Below are positions 37,801 through 47,989 of a stretch of DNA of 64,000 bases, one piece after another. Positions within the stretch are counted from its first letter, which is position 1, and every line of letters begins with the position of its first letter. The stretch lies in NCBI GenBank assembly GCA_963277665.1, contig OY728165.1, forward strand, positions 1,153,044,050 to 1,153,108,049, written 5' to 3'. The notes below the pieces were generated by a model. The model was not told the origin of the DNA. It searched no databases and worked only from the letters and a program-made list of their open reading frames with translations. This DNA is from Viscum album. Its lineage: Eukaryota; Streptophyta; Magnoliopsida; Santalales; Viscaceae. The position numbers and the translations under genes are program-made.

Positions 37801-38420
37801 TTGAGTCTTACCAGTCACATTGATTTTCAGTTTGATATATGATTGATTCCACTATGTTAAAAATTACTTATGAATTATTTTTATAAATTTTATATATAAT
37901 CATTTTAATTTTTTTTTCAACGACTGAATATTTTTGAGAAAAAATGTAAATTTTAAACTACTAATGGAATCATTGGGCGTACTCGGCACATAGGGTTTCA
38001 AATTGAGGTGGTGATGTAAAATACAAGTCAAAAAGGATTAATGGGTCGTTTATATAATGTATAAAGGTAATACAAATGCCTTTTATGAATTTTATTTGTG
38101 TCACTTCTATTTAGAGGAAGTAAATTTCAATATTAAATAAAAAGACACACATAGAGTCATGTAATTCAAACCATGTGTGGTATTGAGATGAGGCTAATTC
38201 CTACACATCAAAAATGGAATACATAATATTTTGCTAATGTATAAAAAAAATTAATGTGCTTTCACAATTTTTTATATGCGATGTGTGTTTTGAAATAAAA
38301 TTTATATTACAAACTAAAAACATACAATTTGAGCCATACTGAGAACATTGTGTATCAGATTGGTGTAAGGATGTTAGTGTTGAAAATGTGTGTTTTAATT
38401 TCATATATCTTCTCCAACCC
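34880..38420. repeat. Satellite array: about 177-bp monomers in a three-monomer higher-order repeat
   Basis: A degenerate unit with the core TCAAAAATGACTTATGAATC and GAGTCATACCAGTCACATCATG recurs about every 177 bases. Anchors of the first core are near 35728, 35903, 36083, 36258, 36437, 36612, 36793, 36969, 37150, 37322, 37498, 37672, 37850, 38025 and 38202. Three monomer types alternate strictly. A carries TTTTTAGTGAGTGAC (35251, 35793, 36326, 36861, 37391, about 37912). B carries AATAAAAAGACACAC (35481, 36018, 36552, 37085, 37607, 38135). C carries TGGAAACATGAAC (35661, 36196, 36733, 37262, 37789, 38316). Same-type spacing is about 531 bases. About 20 monomers are visible. The size is typical of plant centromeric satellites, but the array is old and strongly diverged. 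Confidence 0.85.
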
Positions 38421-39000
38421 AAGATACCGAGAACAGTTACAGTTTAATGGGAAATGAAATTCCATTATGCTTGAAATAAATCATCTAAAAAAACATGCAC
38501 CCTCTTATCTAGCTAGCACTAGATTGTTGATGTCAAAATATTAATACAAAAAAGAATCTTGCTGTATATAAATATAAATTTTCTTTTAGTAATACTATAA
38601 TGAAATTAATTAAACATAATTATTAAATAAAACATTAAAAAAATTAATATTAATCTAAAACTGCACAATTTGAGTTTTATAGTTTACACCAAGTATCGAA
38701 TTGAGGTGCAGCTAAATGACACATTTTTTTTTTAATTTCTCAGCTGAATCCTTGAAGTCCAATATCTCATGAACACTACCATTTTCTAATAAACCACCCC
38801 ATCATGAGAAAATGAATGAAAATTTATAATGAATAAATTCATATATTTGTAGTTATATAAAAATAATAAATTAATAATAAATTTGATAAATTACATTAAT
38901 AAATTGTCATTTTAATACTTAAATCACCGAATTTGAGTCATGTCAGGGGCACTATATATTAGTTTGAGGTGTGGTTTATTTTATCATGTCTTTTAATGCA
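38421..39000. repeat. Decayed outer monomers of the satellite
   Basis: Fragments of the same monomer appear at about 38676 (GAGTTTTATAGTTTACACC then AAGTATCGAATTGAGGTG) and about 38936 (GAGTCATGTCAGGGGCAC then TTTGAGGTGTGG). They are out of register because of inserted or lost DNA. The block at 38587-38615 resembles 34650-34680 on the other side of the array. Confidence 0.5.
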
Positions 39001-39683
39001 ATAGTGCATTTTCCATTCCGGTTCATCTAATAATATTGTATTCTGATAACATAAAATATTTATTGTATTGGATAGAAAAAAACCACCACCATGAGTACAT
39101 CATCCTTGTTGATTGTGTGATCGTTGTATACGAGTTAATCATCCCTGTTGAGGAATTCATTTCTTCGTGATAGTAATGAAAATTAAATAAAAATATGTAT
39201 TAGATAAAAATTATGAGATCATTAACTAAATGATTAGATAAAATTTTGATACATCAATTCGAAGGAAATAATTTATTATATATCATTAAAATTTTATATA
39301 ATTATTCATGATCCTTTGTAAATAAATTAATGGAATTTAGTATATATTACATAGACCTAAAAAAATACAGTAGTCTATCTAATATTATATTAAAAATATT
39401 TTAGTGGTCCTTACCACATGAACTTTAACTATCAGAAATACCATCCTATATATATGATGACTACATATATGATATTTACCTAATTATGACTCTAAACTAT
39501 AAATTCCATCATATGGGATTTTTCCCACAATATATTTTTTATATTTAATTTCCCCCCACTATAAGAATTTAAAAATATATCACTCATTTCTAAAAGATAA
39601 TTTACATTCACAGTCCAATTATTTAAAAAAATGATTCCAAAATATATCATTTTCCATTAACCCATATTGGATACATATGATAT
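39001..39683. other. AT-rich interval before element 3
   Basis: No motif is recognised. The last five bases, GATAT (39679-39683), are the left copy of the proposed target duplication of element 3. Confidence 0.5.
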
Positions 39684-42600
39684 TGTCACGACTTGCATTC
39701 ACCAAAAGGAGGGAAGGGATAGAATATTTCCAAGCCCTTACCTCTTTATGTTGAAGGAGAGATAATGACCCATGAGTCCCGCCTCCAGTAGGCCCCGGAG
39801 TGGCGACTAGCACCAAGGGAATAACATTTTCACCATATTAGAGTCATGAATCCTTTTTGTTAACCACGATTGGGGGAACGAATGAGTCAACACCAAACAC
39901 CAACAAGTATAGAAAAAAACAAGGTTAAAAACCAAACTATATGAATGTTTTAAAAATAAAACTGGATAAGTACAATACCATACTGGAAAGTAAAAAGGCT
40001 AAGAAAAATCCAACAGCAACAAATAGAAACTCCAACATCCAGACTAGTAGGGTCCCGCGCTGCCCCCAAAGCCCTCCTAGAAACATGAAAGTAAACATAT
40101 AGTGAACCTAAAAAGTATACTCAGTAGAAAAACCAAAATATCTCATACACAAGTTGGGATACATCCTAATGTCCCATGAGAAGTAGAAGAAACATCATCT
40201 ATTAAGGAATCTATCCATCTCACCTCAATGGCCATGCTCACCAAATAACACAATAAATAAGATAATAGTAAAGAACAAAACATTTGGGTACCCTGCACAA
40301 TCACTTCCCCCACAATCTAGCTACTCATTCCTAACGGAAAACGTCCTGACACTACCATGCTCATCCTGCCCGCACACACCTAGGCCTCGTAATCATCCAC
40401 ATCCATGCCCTCACACACCTGGGCCTCACAACCACACACCCCTGCCCGCACACACCTGCGACTCATCCTGAAGAAACCTAGGAAAACACACATGCCCAAA
40501 GAGTCCTGGGATAACAACACACCAATCATAACCTACACGAATAATCATGGGTGTCTGGTTGCCTCCAGCCGTCACAGCCAAGGGAAGAGGGTGCAGAAAG
40601 GAGAGTAACTAGGGGGAAACAACCTCCCCATGAAATGGGGTTTCAGACACTAAGTGCCCAATGTGGGTGGGGTGAGACTAAATAGAAAACGTACAATTAC
40701 ACATAAATATTACAACACCCAGGCCAACCTATGGATCCCCAACCGATTCAAGTAGGTGCCCAAGTACTGCTACCTCAGAAAACAGGCACACAACAAATAG
40801 TTCCCAGTTTTCCTATTCAAGTTATCATTTCATAACAGTCAGTATGAGTTAATCCCTTCACTACTAAAAAACTAACAGGAAAATTCACAGATGAAACAAA
40901 AATAATGCAGGAAGTAAAACCATTAAGTAATTTAAGCATTCACACTCGGTTCTCTTATAATGTCTCAAATACTAGGGATCAAGTGGGATCAAGTGATATC
41001 CCTTGATGTAATGGAAATAGAAAAAACCCTGCGACACAGCCTCCATGTCACCAAAATCCACGAGCCACTGGTTTCCCAACAACAGAGGATCCCACCCAAA
41101 TTTGTGTCAGAGCAGAGCAACCAGACAGCCTCTGATTCACAACTAGCGAAATTATTACTATAGGGGATCCAATTCCCACACATATCACCCGAGCAATTTA
41201 AGCCTGCATCCAAGAAAACCATAAAGGCACCCACAATTGGCCCATGAAATAAAACAACCAAACCACTACCACTAACTCAAGGAAATCCCTTGCAGGTATT
41301 TTTAGATTTAAAGATTTAACACACTCCATGGTTTCAATTCCACTGGGCTTTAACCAGAGTTATTACTGAAAAGGGTTGATCCTGGTGCTTTCAATTTATT
41401 CAACCAAGTATATGTAATTAACGACTTCAATTTAACGTGTATTTAAACATTCAAGAGCACTGAGGCTCATTAGTGCAGAGAAAAAGGACACCAATGGCCA
41501 TGATTTTATGTGAGCATATGCCTGCATATTTCACAACACATATCAACATAAAAGAGTACAACAGAACATCAATCACACCCCCTTACCTTCATGAGAGGTA
41601 TCTTTATTATCTTCATTAGGTTTGGTTTCATCAATTTCCACAGATACTAAAGCATACCCACCCCACATGTTGCACAGAAAGGATAGATGAAGGATAAAAT
41701 CCTTACTTTAATGATCAAGGATCAAAGGTAAGTCCTTGCGTGGAAATTGGAAATCATGAGTTGTAGGAAATCCATGGAAGGTGATCAAGGAAAACTTCTA
41801 GGGGGTACAACTCATCCTGAGGAAGGGTATTCTGAGCGCCGGATGATTGGGAAAAAGATACCTAGGGAGATAAGAAGCCTTTATGTTATAAAGGCTGAGA
41901 TACATAATCCCCGGGATGGTTAAGATATAGAGAAAAACTCGAAACCGTATAAGAAGTGGGATTGTGGGTTGACAATGCGACTGGGCCACCCCACACGTCC
42001 AACATAAAAGATCCCCACCTTTCGGGGTGATTAAAACCGACACACACCATTTTAACCAAGGAAGGACTCCTCAATGGATGTGGTGGAGGCGTTTCAAAAA
42101 AAGTTGTTAAAGGCATGACCAAAACGCGTGGTTTTTCATTTAAGGAGTGTACCTTACCAATAATTTAATTAAATACCATTAATGGGATTTAAAACAGGCT
42201 TAATGGGGTCAAAAAAATGGTTTACAAACCAATTCTTTCAAAAAGAGGCGCTATTGGAAAAACCGTGGAGGTCAACAGTAGGCTAGGTCTACCGGTAGAC
42301 CAAGCTACCGGTAGGCTGTGGCCACCGGTAAGACGAGCTACTGGTATACCGAGCTACCGATAGGCTGAGGCCACTGGTAGGCTGAGCTTCCAGGAGGCTG
42401 AGCTACTGGTAGGCCGAGCTACCGGATGGATGAGGCCATCGGCAGGCTGAGCTATCGGTAGGTTGAGCTACCAGTAGGCCGAGCGACCTATAGGTCGAGC
42501 TACCATTAGGCCATGCTACCGGTAGTCTGAGGCCACCGGTATGGCGAAGCCACCGATAGGCAAAGCTACCTATAGGCCGAGGCTACCCGTAGGCTGACGC

Positions 42601-42768
42601 CACCTGTAGGCTGAGGCTACCAGTAGTTCGAGGATCCCGGTTGGCCGAGGCCACTTTTAGGAGTCTGAAGCTTCAACGAGAAGCTAGGATGGCCTTCCAG
42701 ACCACCCAAAACACCCCAGACATCAGATTTTCACCATGTAATGGACCAAAAAACCATGGTCCATTACA
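39684..42768 (-). repeat. Element 3, 3' LTR
   Basis: It starts TGTCACGACTTGCATTCACC and ends GGTCCATTACA. It is collinear with 47990-50915: GTAGGCCCCGGAGTGGCGAC near 39785, ACTCAGTAGAAAAACC near 40115, CAGTCAGTATGAGTTAATCCC near 40840, the minisatellite at 42286-42660 and CTTCCAGACCACCC near the end. The other copy breaks away exactly after CATTACA, supporting the edge. No gene is supported in it. Confidence 0.9.
42286..42660. repeat. 16-17 bp minisatellite in element 3 3' LTR
   Basis: About 22 units of the form CTACCGGTAGGCTGAG(G) occur, with CTACC and CCACC versions interspersed. The core CTACCGGTAG is self-complementary. The partner LTR has about 15 units at 50565-50810. Confidence 0.9.
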
Positions 42769-43244
42769 TTAGATTCTTCTCAAACTATTATTATCCCAGA
42801 TAATATAAGAACAAACCAAAAGGAGAAATTTGGTGTCCAAACAACAACCCTATAATGATACATCTTAGTAGAAGACCACTGAGTTGTTCGAAAGCTAGAA
42901 CAAAACCCCCCTAGAGTTATCAACCACAAACATTTACAATAAGCATAATGATCACACTGTCCAAAACCTGAGTCAGGAAGTCCCTTCTTACATGTCAGGA
43001 TATTATCCGCTACGGGCGACACTGACTCACCCGCATGGGTTTAATCACAACCACATTAATGCGTCTTGATTAGTAGTCAGGTTTTCCTATCATCACACAT
43101 TTGGACACACACCGATAACAGGGAGCATATCATTTAATAATTAAGAAAAACAAGCATTTTATATATTTAAAGCATATGGTAAAACATCTCAACAAAACTC
43201 AGACCAAAACATAAAAGAAGTTAATATAGCTCTGGGAACTGAAC
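42769..43244 (-). other. Element 3 interval between chromodomain and 3' LTR
   Basis: No coding motif is seen. The purine stretch GAGAAGAATCTAA (minus strand) next to the LTR is the weak candidate polypurine tract. The text near 43010-43070 (ACGGGCG..., ATGCGTCTT) resembles element 1 LTR at about 5408-5470, suggesting shared ancestry of the two families. Confidence 0.45.
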
Positions 43245-44420
43245 GCATACCTAGGTCTCCCGCTCCCAAGTGCTCTCCTCGAGGCCACCATGCCTCTACA
43301 ACACACGAACCAAGGGGATGGTTTTTACACGAAGAACATTCTCTTTACGATCCACGATCTTGATCGGTTTTTCTATTTAAGGTCACATCATTTTCAACAT
43401 CTAACTCTCCCCAATAAATGATGCGGGAGACGTCGTGTAGATATTGATGAAGTTGGGATACGTGAAAGATGTTGTGAACTTTCTCCAACTGATGTGCAAA
43501 TGCCAACTGATATTCCACCTCACCAACTCACCCAGCACCTCGAAATATCCGATGAGCCTAGGGGAGAGATTTCTCCCCTTCCCAAACCTTCGCTGCCCAC
43601 GTCGAGGGGAAGCCTTCACGAAAGCAATATTTCTAACCTCAAACTCCAAGGGTCTCCTCCTAGGATTTGCATAAGACTTATATCAGTCCTGGGATGCCTT
43701 CATCCTCTCATGAACGAGGTGAACCTTCTCAGTGGTGCCCTGCACAACTTCTGGCCCATGAATAGCTTCTTACCTAATCTCTGTCTAGAAAACAGGTGAA
43801 CGACATGACCTTCCATACAAGGCCTCAAACTGTGTCATGCCAATAGTATATTCAGAGCTATTATTATAATAAAACTCCACCAGAGGCAAGCGTTGTACCC
43901 ATGATCCCCCAAAATATAGAACACATGCCCGCAACATGTCTTCCAACGTCTAGATTGTTCGTTCTGTTATCCCATCTGTCTGAGGGTGGAAAGCAGTGAT
44001 AAGGCATAGTTGGATGCCAAATACAGTTTTTAATATCCTCTAGAATCGTGAGGTAAACTGTGATTCTTGATCAGAGAAAATAGATCTCTTCAACGTACCT
44101 CTGGGATAAGATTCTCACTGATCTTGGATGATTAATCTTCAAGAAGTGTGTTTATTTTGTCAACTGATACACCACTACCCATATGGAATCATAGGATCCC
44201 TGATCCCTAGGTAGCCCTGTGATGATGTCCATCGAGATGTCGTCCCACTTCAACTTGAGAACATCTAAAGGCTGTAACAACCCTACAATAAAACAGTGTT
44301 CAACCTTCACTTGCTGAAACACTAGGCACATAGTCACAAACTCTGCCACCACCTGCTTTACCCCGAGCCACAAAAACTGTCCCCTCCTACCTTGGTACAT
44401 CATTGAGACCCCAGGATGTA
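43245..44420 (-). pseudogene. Element 3 integrase with chromodomain, relic
   Basis: The zinc-finger and core start are in the open piece 44403-44152: VVAEFVTMCLVFQQVKVEH, then KLKWDDISMDIITGLP and DSIWVVVYQLTK. The C-terminal barrel is at 43649-43401: SPRRGQRRFGKGRNLSPRLI. The chromodomain segment at about 43260-43385 reads PIKIVDRKENVLRVKTIPLV, then after a stop that replaces the usual Trp, RHGGLEESTWERET. The chromodomain is thought to steer chromovirus insertion to marked heterochromatin. The order fits a Tekay/Del-type element. Stops and a frameshift in the core interrupt it. Confidence 0.9.
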
Positions 44421-44754
44421 CCGCTAAATCCTAGCCACAGAACTCATGGAGAACACCTTTACACATCAACTTTGGAACAAAAAGCCTTCCATGAAAAAGC
44501 ATCTGATGCTAACCATCCTCCGACCATCCCTCAGGAGAATTTCCCTGATAAACACGATCTCAAATCACTTCCACCTCCATGTCCCCCCACTGAGACTCTT
44601 CCACCTGAACCACTAAAGAGGAAACTACAGTCATCTGAAATAGACAGCCTCTTCCACATTCCACCCTTGCATCCAAATGCAAGGCTGCAAACTCTTCCAT
44701 CACTCCCCAGGCATCTCCAGATTCCCAAACTACTTCCTTCTTCGATTTCCTTCT

Positions 44755-45110
44755 CATGGCATCAACCACCACATTTCCCTTTCCCTCAATATAAGAGATC
44801 TAAAAGTCGTAGTCTTGGAGGAACTCAACCCATCTCTTCTGCCACATGTTCAGATACCGCGGGAAAAAGACATAATGCATGATTTAGGGATCTAAGAAAA
44901 CCCCAAAGCACTCTCCGGTGTGACAATGCCACCACAAATTCAATGCAAACACCAGAGCCACAAGCTCCAGATCATGAGTGGCATAGTTACATTAATGATG
45001 AATTAACTACCTAGACCTATAAGAGATCACTCCTCACTGCTTAATAAGAAAACATCCCAACCCAAGGCCATAAGAATCATAGAACACATCAAAAAACACC
45101 CCTTACTCTA
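44755..45110 (-). pseudogene. Element 3 RNase H relic
   Basis: The minus strand carries NYATHDLELVALVFALNLW around 44940-45000, then RYLNMWQKRWVEFLQDYD near 44815-44870 and GKGNVVVDAMRRK at about 44755. These are the second half of Ty3 RNase H and its junction to integrase. The TDHKS segment is unrecognisable and stops are present. Confidence 0.85.
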
Positions 45111-46154
45111 GCAATCTGAGTACTGGAGCACTGACCAGCTTTTCCTTTAGGTAGCCAAAAGCTATCTGGCACTGCTCACTCCACACAAAGGCCTGGTCTT
45201 TCCTAGTCAAAATTGTCAACAGACCTGCAACTCAAGAGAAGTCGTGTACAAACCTCCGTTAATAGACTGGAAAACCCAGGAAACTATGAAATTACACCAA
45301 ATTCTTGGGTGTTGCCCATGAAATAACATCCTCGATCTTCGAAGGGTCTACTGATATTCCCTTTTGAGACACTATGTGTCAATGGAACTGTACTTCTGAC
45401 ATTATGAACTTGCACTTAGACAATTTCAAATAATGATGGTGGTGTCGAAGGACTCCCAAAACTGCCCTACGATGCTATACATGATTTTCCTATGATCTTG
45501 AGTAGATAAGGATGTCGTCAATGAACACCACAAAAAACTAGTCTAGAACTCTCAAAAGACAGAGTTCATGAGGTACATGAACATATCCGGTTCATTCATA
45601 ATGCCAAATGGAATGACCGTGAACTCAAAGTGCTTATATCTTCACCTGAAAGCCATCTTAGAGATATCACCTTCCTTCACACTCAAATGTTGGTATCCAG
45701 ACCACAGATAGATCTTTCAGAACCAACCTACTCCCCTCAGCTGGTGGAAAAGATAGTCTATCCTCGGGAGGGGGTAATAATTCTTGAACGTCACCTGATT
45801 CAACCTCCGATAGTCTATGCACAATTTTATACTACCATATTCCTTCTTTACGAACAAAACTAGAGCACCCCACAACGACATGCTAGATCGAACAAAGCCC
45901 TTCTCCATCAGATCTTCAATATGAATCCGCAACTCTCGCAACTCATATGGTTTCATCTGATAAGGATCCATCGAGATCGGGTGGGCATTAGGATGTATGT
46001 CTATCCCAAACTCAACGTCATGATGAGGGGGTAGAGTCACAACCTCATCGGGAAAGACATCAGGGAATTCTCTTATGATCTCTGGGACGTCCATCATTCC
46101 TATATCCACCGACTCCACCGACACCCCGTCCAGTATAGAAAGGAGTGGTTCCAT
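45111..46154 (-). pseudogene. Element 3 reverse transcriptase relic
   Basis: A 145-codon open piece (46154-45717) runs through [52 protein letters not shown] and [15 protein letters not shown], the first third of Ty3 RT. The catalytic loop VVFIDDILIYS is at about 45500-45530 (the FIDD codons cover 45514-45525) with both aspartates kept. Stops and frame changes between the blocks inactivate it. It is the best preserved RT in the window. Confidence 0.92.
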
Positions 46155-46600
46155 GTGTCAACTCCACATCTGATAACTCCACTCGCCAACAAAAGCCACA
46201 CACCATCCATCCTAGTTGGAGAATTCAATCCTTCTCCTATAGCAGTCGATGATGGCATGCATAGAGAATAACTAGTCGATGCCTAGAATGACATCATATT
46301 GCTTCATCTGTAATGAAATAAGGTCTCCAGTGCACTGATGTGATCCCAACATGGGTCTATATCCCTGTAAAAAGTATGATACACTGGTCTGACCCCCAAC
46401 TGGCGTTCTGAACACTAGGGGAACAAAAAGGCTCTTGGCATCCAGACCCAACGAATTGGCTAATTCGGGCGTAACAAATGAGTGCGAAGTTCGCAAATCA
46501 AACAAGGCATAAATAGGAGTGATGAATATACAAATCGTACCTCGAATTACCTCTGGTCCCACTGGATCTACTAACTCTACGGTGACCAACTGTCCATTCC
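46155..46600 (-). pseudogene. Element 3 protease and linker relic
   Basis: The open piece 46589-46272 has ALFDLRTSHSFVTPELANSL, where the family signature is LFDSGASHSF. The catalytic Asp is present but the following Ser-Gly-Ala is replaced. It continues to ISLQMKQYDVILGID, and just beyond 46272 the frame holds a stop in the MDWL motif and HAIIDC of the linker to RT. The order and about 105-residue length fit retropepsin. Confidence 0.85.
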
Positions 46601-47640
46601 CAGCTCCTCTGCATTGACGCTGTCGACCAAGTCACCGACCATGCCCTGGTCGAGGTCCCTGAGGAGCACCCTGGTGTCGGTCTGCTCTAGCAAGGTCACC
46701 CCTCAGAGGGACTGGTGCCTGTTGCTGCGACTGGAAAGGCCTCGCCGAGAGCAGATGCTGCTGAGGTGGGTGCTGAAAATTCCCACCTCTACCATGTGGA
46801 GCCAGAGTCGAACACCTGCTCTAGATGCACCTAGAAATTCTGCAATAGAAACACTTCAGTCCTGGCCCTGTGGAAAAGGGGCGAGGGCCACTAGCTCGGA
46901 ACTGGAATTAATGAGGCCTAAAACCAGCTTGTTGAAACCTGGAAGGTTGGTTCGCTGGAGACCTACTGTTGACCACTTTCCCCTTTGATGAACTCAGCTG
47001 GTTCTCTTCTCATGGTGTGCCTCCCTTTGAGTTCATCCTCTCTACTATCTTGGCCTTCTTCTATACTTCTAGGTACATCATATGAGTGAAGGGAGTGACA
47101 ACATACTAAAGAGAAGGACAGAGTGGATCCTCTAACTGTCTTTCCTGAGACTCCTCATTCAAAAAGTGATCCAGGGAAAAGCACAAGAGATATTTGAACA
47201 TGATCACCAGCTCCCTCACTGACATGCTTCCCTACTGAAGGGAGAGGAACACTTGTCTCTTCTCATCCTTCACTGTAGAGGAGAGGAAATCCTCACGAAA
47301 TTCATTATCGAAACCGGCCCATGAAACCTTTTCCTCTGTCTTCTCTCCCAGGAAAAGCATCCACCACTGACGCCTTTCTCCTCTCAACTAGTTGACGGCC
47401 AATGGAAACTAGTAATCCCTCAGAGCACGAATCATAGAGAATGTTATGGAAAGCTCCTCGAGCCATCCCTATGTTCCTTAATCAGAAAAGCTGCCCTCAT
47501 ACTTCTCATGGGTTTGTCACTAGAAGGATTGCAGAGTCCTCTGCCCCAAATCTTCCTCCCCACCTCGGTCAACCCCTTGCTAGTGAACTGCCTCGATCCA
47601 CTGGGCCTCAACTGCCTGAGTCGCTCGTGGATAACGTCTG
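46601..47640 (-). pseudogene. gag: Element 3 gag relic
   Basis: The capsid core at about 47160-47370 reads RQWWMLFLGEKTEEKVSWAGF, FREDFLSSTVKDEKRQVFL and GSMSVRELV with one stop. This is the Retrotrans_gag pattern. At 46811-46856 the nucleocapsid knuckle keeps CX2CX4xX4C spacing (CFYC..., final Cys), but the His is Cys and a stop lies inside. A Gln- and Arg-rich tail (about 46640-46800) joins it to the protease. The N-terminal start is not certain. Confidence 0.8.
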
Positions 47641-47974
47641 GGTGACATAACTACAATGTAAATAAAGAATGATTAAACTCGAGTAGCAAGGGAATTATTA
47701 CTATTATAAAATTTTTCACCCCAAGGTGACCCAAATAAATTAAAAACAGTATGATGCATGTACCTTCCCTAGGGTCTCTAAATGTAGTCTTAATTGGTCG
47801 TTTGATAGGCTTAGAGTCCTTGCATCAAATCACGGGGGGCCCTAAAATCCCGTTTCCTAGCTGGTACTCCCTGGTCTATTTCAAAAACCAATATTACATA
47901 ACATTGTTTCCCTACCATCCCATGCTATCCTCACTGTGCCTAACTCTAGAATCCAACCTATCCTTCATCCTTCA

Positions 47975-47986
47975 CCTCTGATACCA
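47975..47986 (-). other. Element 3 primer binding site
   Basis: The plus strand reads CCTCTGATACCA, the exact complement of TGGTATCAGAGG, separated by three bases from the LTR. This is the standard initiator-Met tRNA site of plant Ty3 elements and confirms the strand and LTR edge. Confidence 0.9.
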
Positions 47987-47989
47987 TTC

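Noticed and set aside
44403..44882. 159-codon plus-strand open frame, proline- and serine-rich
   Set aside because: It is antisense to the RNase H/integrase junction of element 3, whose motifs read clearly on the minus strand.
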